A stretch of 64,000 bases of DNA from Nevskia sp. (GTDB taxonomy: Bacteria; Pseudomonadota; Gammaproteobacteria; Nevskiales; Nevskiaceae), in assembly GCA_021732745.1 (NCBI GenBank), contig JAKFUK010000002.1, positions 744,001 through 808,000 of the forward strand, written 5' to 3'. Every line of letters begins with the position of its first letter. Position 1 is the first letter of the stretch. This document shows, one piece after another, positions 42,666 to 52,241 of the stretch. The position numbers and the translations under genes are program-made. The notes under the pieces are model-generated. The model saw nothing but the letters and a program-made list of their open reading frames with translations, did no database searches and had not been told where the DNA came from.

Positions 42666-45173
42666 ATGTCGTTGAAGCCCACCCGTTTTGCCGTGCTGCT
42701 CGCCGGCTTCGTTGCCTCCCATGGCGCGAGCGCCCAGGAAAGTGTCGCCCTCGCCGAAGCCACGGCCATCACTGTCGCCGCCGATGCCGGCGTGCTCGCC
42801 ACCGCTCAGGCGGCCACCGGCACGACTGACGTCGGCAAGATCGCCGTCGAAGGCACTGAAGGTCCCGGTGCCACCGGTCTGATCCAGCCAGAGTCGTCGC
42901 CAAAGGCGCGCAGCTCGGTTGAAAAGGCCTACATCGAAAACAAGAGCCCGACCGAAAACCCCTTCCAGAGCCTGAGTCTGCTGCCGGGTGTCGCCACCAA
43001 CTCGACCGATTCCTCGGGCCTGTTCGGCGGTTCGATCCGCGTTCGCGGCTTCAATTCCGACCAGCTCGGCTTCACCGTCGGCGGCGTGCCGGTCAACGAC
43101 TCGGGCAACTTCGCAGTCTTCCCGCAGGAATACACCGACTCGGAAAACCTCTGCAGCGTGTTCCTGACCCAGGGTTCCGCCGATACCGAAGCGCCCCACA
43201 CCGGTGCCAGCGGCGGCAACATCGGCCTGACCCTTTGCGATCCGAAGGACACGGCCGGCGTCAAGGTTGCCCAGACCGGCGGCTCGCTGAAGCTGACCCG
43301 CAGCTACGCCAAGATCGAAACCGGTCTCGTCGGCGGTATCTGGAAGAGCTATGTCTCCTACTCGCGCGCCCTGATCGACAAGTTCAAGGGTGACGGTCGC
43401 GCCGATCGCCACCACGTCGACTTCGTGTCGACCGTGGACCTCGGCAAGGGCTCCAAGGTCACCGGCAGCTTCCTGTACAACCGCGCGCTGAACAACAACA
43501 TCCGCACCTTGACCCGCGCCCAGATCGACAGCCGCGGCCGGGCGCTGGATTTCGGCACCGTCGCGCCGCGCCATCTGGCCCCGGGTCCGGGCCGCCAGAA
43601 CGAGAACGTCGGTCAGGACGTCACCACCGGCACGCCGGGCGGCCTGCCGCCGAATGGCGATCTGTACGCGCCGTTCAATCTGAATCCGTTCCGCAACTAC
43701 ATTGCCTCGGTCAACGCCGGCTTCCAGATCACCCCGGAACTGCGTTTCAGCTTCATTCCCTACCTCTAGCACGGTTTCGGCACCGGCGGCGGCCAGCTGA
43801 CCTCGCTGAACGAAACCAGCGGCGGTGGCCAGCAGGCACGCGGCACCGGCGATCTGAACGGCGATGGCGATGCTGTCGACACCATCCTGATCTACCGCTC
43901 GAACGTCACCACCACCTACCGTCCGGGCGTGACCTTCCAGTTCAACTACCAGCTGGCCAATCACGCAATCGTGCTGGGCTACTGGACGGAAAAGGCGCGC
44001 CACCGCCAGACCGCGCCGGGCCAGCAGATCTTGTCCAGCGATCCGAACGATCCGTTGCTCGCCGACCGCGTCGTCGACCGTTATCTCGACAGCCCGTACG
44101 CCTGGATTCGCAACGCCGACGGTTCGATCAACAACACCCGCGACCAGCTCACCCGCTCGACCGGCAAGTCGCTGTATGTGTCGGATACCTCGACGTATTT
44201 CGATGACCGCCTGACCGTGGTCATCGGCTTCCGTCACTCCGGCCAGAACCGCGATTTCAACAACTTCGCGAACATCGGCGCGGCGGGTGCCTTCAACGGC
44301 TTCGGCGACTACCGCATCCAGACCACGGCGATCGAGAACCTGCCGAGCCTCGGCATCTCCTACCAGATCAACGACAACAACCAGGTGTTCGTCAACGGTG
44401 CCCGCACCTTCCGCGTGCCGTCGAACTTCATCTTCCAGAATCTGGCCACCGGCGGCACCTTCATCAACGGCATCTACAGCAACTATCGCGTGCAGGATCG
44501 CAATCTGCAGGCCGAAACGGCGAACAACTTCGACCTCGGCTACCGTTTCTCCAGCGAAAAGCTGACCGGCTCGGCCACCCTGTTCTACAGCCTGTTCCAG
44601 GACCGTCTGGCCTCGGCGTTCGACCAGGAAGAGCAGCGCATCACCGACATCAACGTCGGCGGCTCGAAGACCTACGGCGCGGAACTGGAAGCCGGCTGGA
44701 ACTTCTACAAGGGCTTCACCGCCTACGCCTCGACCTCGTACACGCTGAGCAAGATCGACAGCAATCTGCAGACCGGTGCCAACACCTTCGAGCAGACCGC
44801 CGGCAAGCAGTACCCGGACACGCCGATCTGGCTGGGCGCGCTGAACATCCAGTACACGATCGACAGCTTCTACATCTTCGCCGAAGGCAAGTACACCGGT
44901 CGCCGTCAGGCCACGCTGGTCAATGACCAGAGTGTTGCCGGCTATGCGGTGATGAACCTCGGTGCCGGCTACACCTTCCCGACGTTCGGCTGGTTGAAGA
45001 CCACCAAGCTGCAGGCAGTCGTCAACAACGCCACCAATCAGGAATACGACTACCTGAACGCGGGCAGCGGCGGCGGCTTCACCACTCGTTCGCTGGGGCC
45101 GGGCGGCACGCAGCCGAACTACTTCATCGGCGCGCCAGTATCGTTCGCCGTCACCCTGTCGACGGAATTCTGA
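42666..45173 (+). pseudogene. TonB-dependent receptor interrupted by an in-frame TAG
   Basis: One frame runs from ATG 42666 to the stop at 45173, broken only by TAG at 43767-43769. Residues 1-24 are a signal peptide. A plug domain follows with NPFQSLSLLPGVATNS, GSIRVRGFNSDQLG, VPVNDSGNFAVFP and ASGGNIGLTL. After the TAG the barrel continues in the same frame (HGFGTGGGQLTSLNE onward) to a C-terminal TonB-dependent receptor end, ...PVSFAVTLSTEF with terminal Phe. A tryptophan (TGG) is the likely original codon. The substrate is unknown. The full protein would be about 835 residues. The second half also reads as an open frame from a GTG at 43929, but that alone would be a barrel without plug. 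Confidence 0.85.
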
Positions 45174-45199
45174 CCGGTAGAAGTATCGGGGAGACCAGC

Positions 45200-45790
45200 A
45201 TGAATCTGACTCTGTTTCACGACATCACCTTCTACGCGCTGTACGCCGGGCTGGCCCTGACGGCGTTCGTGGCGGTCGAGCGCATCATCTTCTTCATCAT
45301 GACCAGCAAGAGGGCGATCGAACTGGAAGATGCGCTGGCCCCCGGCGCACCGCCACCGGCGGCTGGCCTGATGTCGGCCAACAACGTGCCCGCGAAAGTA
45401 TCGAAGCTGATGCTGGACCGGATGCCGAAGATCAAGAACCGGCACGATCTCGAGGACGCTTCGGAAGAAGCGTTCATCGAGGCGCGCCTGGAACTGAACA
45501 AGAACCTCTGGCTGCTCGACACGGTGGTCACCGCGTCGCCGCTGCTGGGGTTGTTGGGCACGATTCTCGGCATCATCGACACCTTCAAGGCGCTGGCGCA
45601 GTCCGGCATTTCCGATCCGGCCGGCGTTTCGGCCGGTATCGGTACCGCGCTGTTCGCCACCGCCCTGGGCATTTCGGTGGCGCTGATCGGCCTGCTGTTC
45701 TTCAATTTCTTCCAGAACCGCGTCGAGCACCTGTCGGACCGCATCAAGGTGCTGATCCTGCGCATCAGCGAAAGCCGTCAGCCGGCCTGA
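45200..45790 (+). CDS. exbB: MotA/TolQ/ExbB proton channel protein
   Basis: The 196-residue product has three membrane helices: ITFYALYAGLALTAFVAVERIIF, SPLLGLLGTILGIIDTF and ALFATALGISVALIGLLFFNFF. The GLLGTILGIIDTFKAL segment is the conserved ExbB/TolQ channel signature. It assembles as a pentamer around ExbD in the inner membrane. It follows the receptor by 26 nt and is followed by a hairpin terminator. Confidence 0.93.
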   Translation: MNLTLFHDITFYALYAGLALTAFVAVERIIFFIMTSKRAIELEDALAPGAPPPAAGLMSANNVPAKVSKLMLDRMPKIKNRHDLEDASEEAFIEARLELNKNLWLLDTVVTASPLLGLLGTILGIIDTFKALAQSGISDPAGVSAGIGTALFATALGISVALIGLLFFNFFQNRVEHLSDRIKVLILRISESRQPA

Positions 45791-45816
45791 TCGGCGGCAT
45801 CGGTCAGTTGCATCGC

Positions 45817-45844
45817 AAGGGCCCGGCTGCACGCCGGGCCTTTG
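45817..45844 (+). terminator. Rho-independent terminator after exbB
   Basis: GGCCCGGC-TGCAC-GCCGGGCC followed by a T-rich tract. It separates exbB from the second exbD, which must therefore rely on read-through or its own promoter. Confidence 0.8.
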
Positions 45845-45973
45845 TCGTGGTGGCGAATGCCTACCCGCTCGCCGCAGCCACGCGATAAACTGGAATCATC
45901 CTGAACAGCGCAAGCACCGCCGCAAGACGGCGCGACTCTTGCTGCGTACTCCCGAAACCCGAGGTAGAACCTG

Positions 45974-46444
45974 ATGGCCAAGAAGAACCATTACGACGAA
46001 GCGGCGCTGGCACCGGTCGCCGAAATCAACATCACGCCGATGGTCGACGTGATGCTCGTGCTGCTGATCATCTTCATGGTGACCTCGCCGCTGATGATGT
46101 CGCAGCTGCCGGTGACCCTTCCGAAAGCCAGCTCGGCACCGAGCGAGAACCCGAAGGAACCGACCGTGGTGTCGATCGACGCCGCGGGCAACTATTTCAT
46201 CGACGCTGGTGACGGCCTGGGCCCGATCGGCGTCACGGGCGAAGGCTTGCAGCCGAAGCTGATCGAACTCTCCGCCGTCGACCCGGACCAGCTGGTGTTC
46301 GTGCAGGGCGATTCGAAGATCGACTACGGCCGCGTCGTCGACCTGATCGGTCTGGTCAGCGCTTCGGGTTTCTCGAAAGTCAGCCTGAAGTCGACCAAGC
46401 TGCAGGGCGCGGTCGGCGAAGCGGGCATCGTCCCGGTTCCCTGA
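45974..46444 (+). CDS. exbD2: Biopolymer transporter ExbD (second copy)
   Basis: The 156-residue ExbD paralogue has a membrane helix EINITPMVDVMLVLLIIFMV with Asp25 and a periplasmic domain with SQLPVTLPKASSAPSENPKE and VSIDAAGNYFIDAGDG. It keeps the family motif I-N-I-T-P-M-V-D more fully than the first copy. It lies after a terminator, so the pair may provide alternative or mixed ExbD subunits to one ExbB. Confidence 0.92.
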   Translation: MAKKNHYDEAALAPVAEINITPMVDVMLVLLIIFMVTSPLMMSQLPVTLPKASSAPSENPKEPTVVSIDAAGNYFIDAGDGLGPIGVTGEGLQPKLIELSAVDPDQLVFVQGDSKIDYGRVVDLIGLVSASGFSKVSLKSTKLQGAVGEAGIVPVP

Positions 46445-46453
46445 CCGTTCAGC

Positions 46454-46531
46454 GTAGGGTGGGCAAGCTTCACCTGCCCACGCGGATTGATGGTGGCGAA
46501 CCGGTGGGCAGATGAAGCCTGCCCACCCTAC
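46454..46531. repeat. Paired GTAG palindromic element, family A
   Basis: Left unit GTAGGGTGGGCAAGCTTCAC, right inverted unit ending GCCCACCCTAC. Outer GTAG (46454-46457) and CTAC (46528-46531) are intact. The right end provides the TAG stop of the XRE regulator gene on the minus strand. Confidence 0.9.
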
Positions 46532-47379
46532 GGAGCTTCCCCAGCGAGCGCGCGCAAGGCGCGCTCGCTCGTTTCATCGGCCGGATACAGCGTTTCGACT
46601 CTGAGATCCTCGGCCGTCAGGTCGCGCGGCATGTCGAAGCGCGACAGCATCGCGAACAGGCGCAAATCCTGCCCGGCGATGCGGAAATGCGTGGCCAGCA
46701 CCGGTGACAGCCGCGCGGTGACGTCGACATTGCGCGCTGCCGCCGCCATGCCCGGATAGGCCATCACCACCTCGCGCAGGCGTGCCGACGGCGGGTGATC
46801 GAGCGCTTCCTGCGCCAGCCGCGACAGGATTGCGACCACCACTTCGTCGGCATTGACCACGTAGCGGCGCAGGCCGTCCGGGTGCAGGCTCATCCGGATC
46901 ATGTTGCGCGGGCCGTCGCCGCACACGGTGCGCCACAGCGCGTCTTCGGTGGTGCCGCCCAGCATCGCCACGGTGGCGATCATCCGCTGCGTGGCTTCAT
47001 TGGCGATGACCAGATTCCAGGCGCGGTCGATGACCATGGCCGGAAACGGTTCGTGATGGCGCAGCATGCGGGCGAGTGCTTCGCGCACCGGCGTCATGTC
47101 CGGCGCTTCGATCGCCCGCTGGGCGTAGATCGGCGCGAAACCGGCGGCGATCAGCCAGTCATTCCGATCGGCTAGCCCTAAGTCCAGCGCTTCGGCGAGA
47201 CGCAGCAGCATCGCCCGGCTGGGCTGCGAGCGGCCCGATTCGAGAAAGCTCAAGTGGCGCTGCGACAAGCCGGCCGACAAGGCCAGATCGAGCTGGCTGC
47301 GCCGCCGCACTGCGCGGGCCCGGCGCAGGGAATCGCCGAAGCGGGTGGAGGCGGCGGACATCGGATGGATGGCATTCAT
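46528..47379 (-). CDS. XRE-family transcriptional regulator (MmyB-like)
   Basis: The 283-residue product has an N-terminal helix-turn-helix (residues about 22-75: RRARAVRRRSQLDLALSAGL, SQRHLSFLESGRSQPSR). It is followed by a ligand-sensing domain of the MmyB type with PFPAMVIDRAWNLVIANEA, seen in regulators such as those controlling fatty-acid or secondary metabolism. I chose ATG 47379 (MNAIHPMSAAS); a second ATG at 47361 is possible. The stop codon comes from the family A repeat. Target genes are unknown. Confidence 0.85.
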   Translation of the reverse strand: MNAIHPMSAASTRFGDSLRRARAVRRRSQLDLALSAGLSQRHLSFLESGRSQPSRAMLLRLAEALDLGLADRNDWLIAAGFAPIYAQRAIEAPDMTPVREALARMLRHHEPFPAMVIDRAWNLVIANEATQRMIATVAMLGGTTEDALWRTVCGDGPRNMIRMSLHPDGLRRYVVNADEVVVAILSRLAQEALDHPPSARLREVVMAYPGMAAAARNVDVTARLSPVLATHFRIAGQDLRLFAMLSRFDMPRDLTAEDLRVETLYPADETSERALRALAGEAP

Positions 47380-47495
47380 GGCGAGGATTGTGGCGAGGCG
47401 GCCGATGCAAAGCGATGACCTGGCAGGTAATTGCAGCGCCGCAGGTGCGCGCCGATCCTGCACTCGCCGCTCACCCACCCTTTCGGAGTATCGCC

Positions 47496-47810
47496 ATGAA
47501 CCTGCCCCGCCCTGTCCTGATTGCCATCGCCCTGCCATTTGCTGTTCTCACCGCCTACGCCCTGAAGGAAGTCGGCTACATCGGCATTTTCGCCAGCCAC
47601 CTGCACCCGGCCGGCCTGCAAGTGCTGAGCGATCTGGTCATCGCCCTGAGCCTGGTGATGGTCTGGATGGTCGGCGACGCCCGCGCCCGCGGCATCACCG
47701 TCTGGCCGTACATCGTCGCCACCCTGACCTTGGGCTCGTTCGGCCCGATCGCCTATCTGCTGATGCGCGGCAAGGCTGCCGCCACCATGCCCGGCAAGGC
47801 CTGGGCGTGA
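47496..47810 (+). CDS. DUF2834-like small membrane protein
   Basis: The 104-residue product has three hydrophobic helices: PVLIAIALPFAVLTAYALKE, LSDLVIALSLVMVWMVG and WPYIVATLTLGSFGPIAYLL. The spacing and the S-F-G-P-I-A-Y-L-L-M-R segment match DUF2834. The function is unknown. Its stop overlaps the next ATG by 1 nt (TGATG), so it is coupled to the DUF6713-like gene. Confidence 0.75.
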   Translation: MNLPRPVLIAIALPFAVLTAYALKEVGYIGIFASHLHPAGLQVLSDLVIALSLVMVWMVGDARARGITVWPYIVATLTLGSFGPIAYLLMRGKAAATMPGKAWA

Positions 47811-48247
47811 TGCCACCGCGCCTTCGCGAATGGCTGTTCCTGCTCGGCTACGGGCTGCTGGCGACCCACGAACTGGACGCCGTGGCCCGAGCCGAATGGC
47901 GCGTGCTGCCGGGCTTGTCGCTGCTGGATGACGACCTCGCGCAGCCACTGTTCATCCTGCTGCATGTGCCGCTGTTCGCGCTGCTGACCGGCCTGCTGGC
48001 CAGCGCGGACGCCGTCATCCGCGCCCGGACGCGCCACGGCATCAGCCTGTTTCTCGTCGTTCACGCCGGCCTGCACCTGCTGTTCAGCGGCCATCGCCAT
48101 TACGATTTCGGCACGCCACTCAGCGAAGGCCTGATTTTTGGCGGCGCGCTCTGCGGCCTGGGCTGGCTGGCGTTGAGCCCGGTCAGGCCGGCAAAAGCGG
48201 TTACTCACGCAGAGAACGCGGAGCGCGCAGAGAAAGGCGATCCATGA
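47810..48247 (+). CDS. DUF6713-like membrane protein with repeat-encoded tail
   Basis: The 145-residue product has four hydrophobic helices and the motif LLATHELDAVARAEW near the N-terminus. The last 15 residues (THAENAERAEKGDP) are hydrophilic and lie entirely within an inverted repeat (48194-48308), so the native C-terminus has probably been replaced or extended. The function is unknown. It is translationally coupled to the DUF2834-like gene. Confidence 0.7.
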   Translation: MPPRLREWLFLLGYGLLATHELDAVARAEWRVLPGLSLLDDDLAQPLFILLHVPLFALLTGLLASADAVIRARTRHGISLFLVVHAGLHLLFSGHRHYDFGTPLSEGLIFGGALCGLGWLALSPVRPAKAVTHAENAERAEKGDP

Positions 48248-48308
48248 AGGAAGCCTTTCTTGGGCTGTTCTCCGCGTCCTCTGCGTTCTCCGCGTGAGAC
48301 CAGCTTTT
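48194..48308. repeat. Large imperfect inverted repeat (ACGCAGAGAACGCGGAG type)
   Basis: The left arm begins AAAAGCGGTTACTCACGCAG and the right arm is its imperfect complement, ending near GTGAGACCAGCTTTT. Each arm is about 40 nt with an inner unit of GCAGAGAACGC-type repeats. The same TCTGCGTTCTCCGCGTGAG motif is a widespread dispersed repeat in many bacterial genomes. The left arm encodes the C-terminus of the DUF6713-like protein. Confidence 0.8.
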
Positions 48309-48388
48309 GCGCCCCCTGATTCGTCTACAGTCGCGCGTCGGCATTGACCGGCTCGGACAAGCGCTAAAGCAGCGAGGAGACCATCGGC

Positions 48389-50071
48389 ATGGCGGCAGGC
48401 GCAAGTGCAGCAGGCAGGGCGATCACGCCGCGCGAAGTCCGCAAAGTGATCTTCGCGTCGTCGCTGGGCACCGTGTTCGAGTGGTACGACTTCTATCTGT
48501 ACGGCTCGCTGGCGGCGATCATCGCCAAGCAGTTCTTTGCCGGCACCAACGACACCTCGGCCTTCATCTTCGCGCTGCTGGCCTTCGCCGCCGGCTTTGC
48601 GGTGCGGCCGTTCGGGGCGCTGGTGTTCGGCCGGCTGGGCGATATGGTCGGCCGCAAGTACACGTTCCTGGTCACCATCCTGATCATGGGGCTGTCGACG
48701 TTCTGCGTCGGCCTGCTGCCGAATTACGCCTCCATTGGTTATGCCGCGCCAGTGATTTTGATCGGCTTGAGGATGCTGCAAGGTCTGGCGCTGGGCGGTG
48801 AATACGGCGGAGCCGCCACCTATGTCGCCGAACATGCGCGCGACGACAATCGCGGCATGGCGACGTCCTGGATCCAGACCACGGCGACCTTGGGCCTGTT
48901 CCTGTCGCTGCTGGTGATCCTCGGCTGCCGCCTGAGCATGTCGACGGCCGATTTCGAGGCCTGGGGCTGGCGCATTCCCTTCCTGCTGTCGGCCTTGCTG
49001 CTCGGCGTGTCGGTGTACATCCGCCTGCAATTGCATGAATCGCCGCTGTTCCAGCAGATGAAGGACGAGGGCACCACATCCAAGGCTCCGCTGAAAGAAG
49101 CCTTCGGGGAGTGGAAGAACCTGAAACTGGTGATTCTGGCGCTGTTCGGTGCCACCGCCGGACAAGCCGTGGTCTGGTACACGGGCCAGTTCTACGCGCT
49201 GTTTTTCCTGACCCAGACGCTCAAAATCGACGCCACCGACGCCAATCTGATGCTCGCCGTGGCGCTGGTCATCGGCACGCCGTTCTTCATCCTGTTTGGC
49301 TGGTTGTCCGACAAGATCGGCCGCAAGCCGGTGATCATGGCCGGCTGCCTGATCGCCGCCCTCAGCTACATCCCGATCTTCAAGGGCATCACCCATTACG
49401 GCAATCCGGCGCTGGAAGCCGCGCTCGCGCGCGCGCCGGTGACCGTCAGCGCCGATCCTGCGGGCTGCCATTTCCAGTTCGAGTTCTTCGCCAATCCAGT
49501 CAAGCCGAACTTCAGCTCGTCCTGCGACGTGGCGACCTCGGCGCTGGCCAGGGCCTCGGTGTCTTACCAGATCGCGCCGGCCGCTTCGGGTGCCTTGGCG
49601 GCGGTCAGGATCGGCACGGTCGAAGTCCCGAGTTTCGATGGCGAAGCGCTCGATCCAGCCGCCTTCAAGGCCGCCAACGCGGCGTTTGTCGCGGCACTCG
49701 GCGAGCAACTGAACGCGGCCAGTTATCCCGCGAAGGCAGACCCCGCCGCCGTCGACCAGCCGATGCTGGTAGTGCTGCTGAGCCTGCTGGTCATCTACGT
49801 GACCATGGTCTACGGCCCGATTGCCGCCTGGCTGGTGGAAATGTTCCCGACCCGTATCCGTTACAGCTCCATGTCACTGCCGTATCACATCGGCAACGGC
49901 TGGTTTGGCGGCTTCCTGCCGACCATCGCCTTCGCGCTGGTCGCCTCGAACGGCAACATCTACCACGGCCTCAACTACCCGATCGGGGTGGCGCTGTTGA
50001 CGCTGGTCATCGGCACCCTGTTTCTCAAGGAAACCCGGGGCACTTCGCTGCATGCCCCAAGCCCCGAATGA
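48389..50071 (+). CDS. MFS transporter of the metabolite:H+ symporter (MHS) type
   Basis: The 560-residue product has twelve hydrophobic helices and MHS motifs: VFEWYDFYLYGSLAAI, GRLGDMVGRKYTFLVT, LALGGEYGGAATYVAEHA and GWLSDKIGRKPVIMAG. A 115-residue hydrophilic segment between helices 8 and 9 (from about THYGNPALEA to DPAAVDQP) is longer than in most MFS proteins. The transporter sits directly upstream of acs, so it may import acetate or another short carboxylate, a guess from context. The ATG follows GAGGAG. Confidence 0.9.
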   Translation: MAAGASAAGRAITPREVRKVIFASSLGTVFEWYDFYLYGSLAAIIAKQFFAGTNDTSAFIFALLAFAAGFAVRPFGALVFGRLGDMVGRKYTFLVTILIMGLSTFCVGLLPNYASIGYAAPVILIGLRMLQGLALGGEYGGAATYVAEHARDDNRGMATSWIQTTATLGLFLSLLVILGCRLSMSTADFEAWGWRIPFLLSALLLGVSVYIRLQLHESPLFQQMKDEGTTSKAPLKEAFGEWKNLKLVILALFGATAGQAVVWYTGQFYALFFLTQTLKIDATDANLMLAVALVIGTPFFILFGWLSDKIGRKPVIMAGCLIAALSYIPIFKGITHYGNPALEAALARAPVTVSADPAGCHFQFEFFANPVKPNFSSSCDVATSALARASVSYQIAPAASGALAAVRIGTVEVPSFDGEALDPAAFKAANAAFVAALGEQLNAASYPAKADPAAVDQPMLVVLLSLLVIYVTMVYGPIAAWLVEMFPTRIRYSSMSLPYHIGNGWFGGFLPTIAFALVASNGNIYHGLNYPIGVALLTLVIGTLFLKETRGTSLHAPSPE

Positions 50072-50175
50072 GCCCCGAATGGCCGCTGAATCGAGGATTC
50101 CCGCGAGGCCTGCTTCTTGCTAGCGCGCGGCACCGACAAGACGCTCCGCCCACGGAGCCAGAACGAGGATGAACC

Positions 50176-52155
50176 ATGAGCAGTGACAACTTCCAGTCCG
50201 TGCTGACCGAAACGCGGGTGTTTCCGCCGTCGGCCGCGTTTACTGCCGCCGCGACGGTCAACGCCACGAAGATGGCCGAATTGCGCGCCGCCGCTGCTGC
50301 CGATTACCAGAAGTTCTGGGGTGATTTCGCCCGCGACGAGCTGAGCTGGGCCATCCCATTCAAGACCGTACTCGACGATTCCGCCGCGCCGAACTACCGC
50401 TGGTTTCACGACGGCAGCCTGAACGCCTCGTACAACTGCCTCGACCGCCATCTGGCGACGAAGGGCGACAAGATTGCCATCCGTTACGAAGGTGAAAAAG
50501 GCGACACCCGTACCTACAGCTATCGCGAATTGCACGCCGAAGTCTGCAAGCTGGCCAACGCGATCGCCGCGCGCGGCATCGTCAAGGGTGATCGCGTGGT
50601 GCTGTACCTGCCGCACTCGCCGGAAGCGGTGATCGCAATGCAGGCCTGCGCTCGCCTGGGCGTCACCCATTCGGTGGTGTTCGGCGGCTTTTCGGCGACA
50701 GCACTCCGCGACCGCATCGAGGACACCGGGGCCAAGCTCGTCATCACTGCCGACGGCAACCAGCGCGGCGGCAATATCGTCGATCTGAAAAAGGCGGTCG
50801 ACGAGGCGCTGGCGCTGGGCTGCCCGAGCGTGGACGGCGTAATCGTCGCGAAGCGCACCGGCCACGCGATCACCATGAAGGAAGGCCGCGACGCCTGGTG
50901 GCATGAGGCCATCGCGAACCTGCCGGCGACTTGCGAGCCGGTGATGGTCGAGGCCGAGCATCCGCTATTCCTGCTCTACACCTCCGGCTCCACCGGCAAG
51001 CCCAAGGGCATCCAGCACTGCACCGGCGGCTATCTGCTGGGCGCGATGAAGTCTGCGCAGTGGGTGTTCGATTTGAAGGAAGACGACCTGTTCTGGTGTA
51101 CCGCGGATGTCGGCTGGGTCACCGGCCACAGCTACGTGACCTACGGCCCGCTGGCCTGCGGTGCCACCGTGATGATCTATGAAGGCGTGCCGACGGTGCC
51201 GGACGCGGGCCGCTTCTGGAAGATTTGCCAGGACCACGGCGTGACCATCTTCTACACCGCGCCGACCGCGATCCGCGCGCTGATGAAGTCCGGCGAGGAA
51301 TTCCCGAACCAGTACGACCTGTCGAAGCTGCGCCTGCTGGGAAGTGTGGGCGAACCGATCAATCCGGAAGCCTGGATGTGGTACCACCGGGTGATCGGCA
51401 AGGGCGTGCTTCCAATCGTTGATACCTGGTGGCAGACCGAAACCGGCAGCATCATGATGAGTCCGCTGCCCGGTGCCACGCCGACCAAACCCGGTTCCTG
51501 CACCCAGCCGCTGCCCGGCCTGTTCGCCGATGTCGTCGACGAGATGGGTGAGCCGGTGGTCGGCAAGACCGCCGGTGGCTATCTGGTCATCACCCAGCCC
51601 TGGCCGTCGATGCTGCGCACCATCTGGGGCGACAACGAGCGTTACAAAAAGGCCTACTACGGCCAGTTCCCGGCCCGCCCGGATGGCTCGCTGCTCTATG
51701 TCGCGGGCGACTCCACGTACCGCGACGAGGACGGCTACTACTGGATTCTGGGCCGCACCGACGACGTGCTCAACGTCTCCGGCCATCGCCTGGGCACCAT
51801 GGAAGTGGAATCCGCCCTCGTTTCGCATCCACGGGTGGCGGAAGCCGCTGTCGTCGGCCGTCCGCACGAGATCAAGGGCGAAGCGGTCTGCGCCTTCGTG
51901 ATCTGCAAGGGCGTCCGCCCGACCGGCGACGAAGCCGCCGCCCTGATCAAGGAACTGCGCGAACACGTCGCCAAGGAAATCGGCCCGATCGCCAAGCCGG
52001 ACGACATCCGCCTGGCCGACGGCCTGCCGAAGACCCGCAGCGGCAAGATCATGCGGCGTCTCTTGCGCTCGATCGCCAAGGGCGAAGCGATCACCCAGGA
52101 CATCTCGACCCTGGAGAATCCGGCGATCGTCGAGCAGTTGGCGGGCAAGGCCTGA
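50176..52155 (+). CDS. acs: Acetyl-CoA synthetase (acetate-CoA ligase)
   Basis: The 659-residue adenylate-forming enzyme activates acetate to acetyl-CoA via acetyl-AMP. Motifs include [14 protein letters not shown] (P-loop A3), [22 protein letters not shown] (A5), [20 protein letters not shown] (A7/A8) and [14 protein letters not shown], whose Lys is the acetylation-regulated catalytic lysine. The length is normal. A strong terminator follows. Confidence 0.96.
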   Translation: MSSDNFQSVLTETRVFPPSAAFTAAATVNATKMAELRAAAAADYQKFWGDFARDELSWAIPFKTVLDDSAAPNYRWFHDGSLNASYNCLDRHLATKGDKIAIRYEGEKGDTRTYSYRELHAEVCKLANAIAARGIVKGDRVVLYLPHSPEAVIAMQACARLGVTHSVVFGGFSATALRDRIEDTGAKLVITADGNQRGGNIVDLKKAVDEALALGCPSVDGVIVAKRTGHAITMKEGRDAWWHEAIANLPATCEPVMVEAEHPLFLLYTSGSTGKPKGIQHCTGGYLLGAMKSAQWVFDLKEDDLFWCTADVGWVTGHSYVTYGPLACGATVMIYEGVPTVPDAGRFWKICQDHGVTIFYTAPTAIRALMKSGEEFPNQYDLSKLRLLGSVGEPINPEAWMWYHRVIGKGVLPIVDTWWQTETGSIMMSPLPGATPTKPGSCTQPLPGLFADVVDEMGEPVVGKTAGGYLVITQPWPSMLRTIWGDNERYKKAYYGQFPARPDGSLLYVAGDSTYRDEDGYYWILGRTDDVLNVSGHRLGTMEVESALVSHPRVAEAAVVGRPHEIKGEAVCAFVICKGVRPTGDEAAALIKELREHVAKEIGPIAKPDDIRLADGLPKTRSGKIMRRLLRSIAKGEAITQDISTLENPAIVEQLAGKA

Positions 52156-52182
52156 CAGCTACTGGCGCTTAAACCCAGTCAT

Positions 52183-52210
52183 GAAAACGGCGCCCGAGAG
52201 CGCCGTTTTC
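52183..52210 (+). terminator. Rho-independent terminator after acs
   Basis: GAAAACGGCGC-CCGAGA-GCGCCGTTTTC: an 11-bp stem with a T-rich 3' side. It ends the acs transcript and, being symmetric, may also stop transcription from the cupin gene on the other strand. Confidence 0.85.
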
Positions 52211-52241
52211 ATGTGGCTGCACAAGCAGCTTGAGCGGACGC

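Noticed and set aside
47753..49708. 651-codon minus-strand frame
   Set aside because: Shadow of the MFS and DUF6713-like genes; its Gln/Arg-rich text has no domain.
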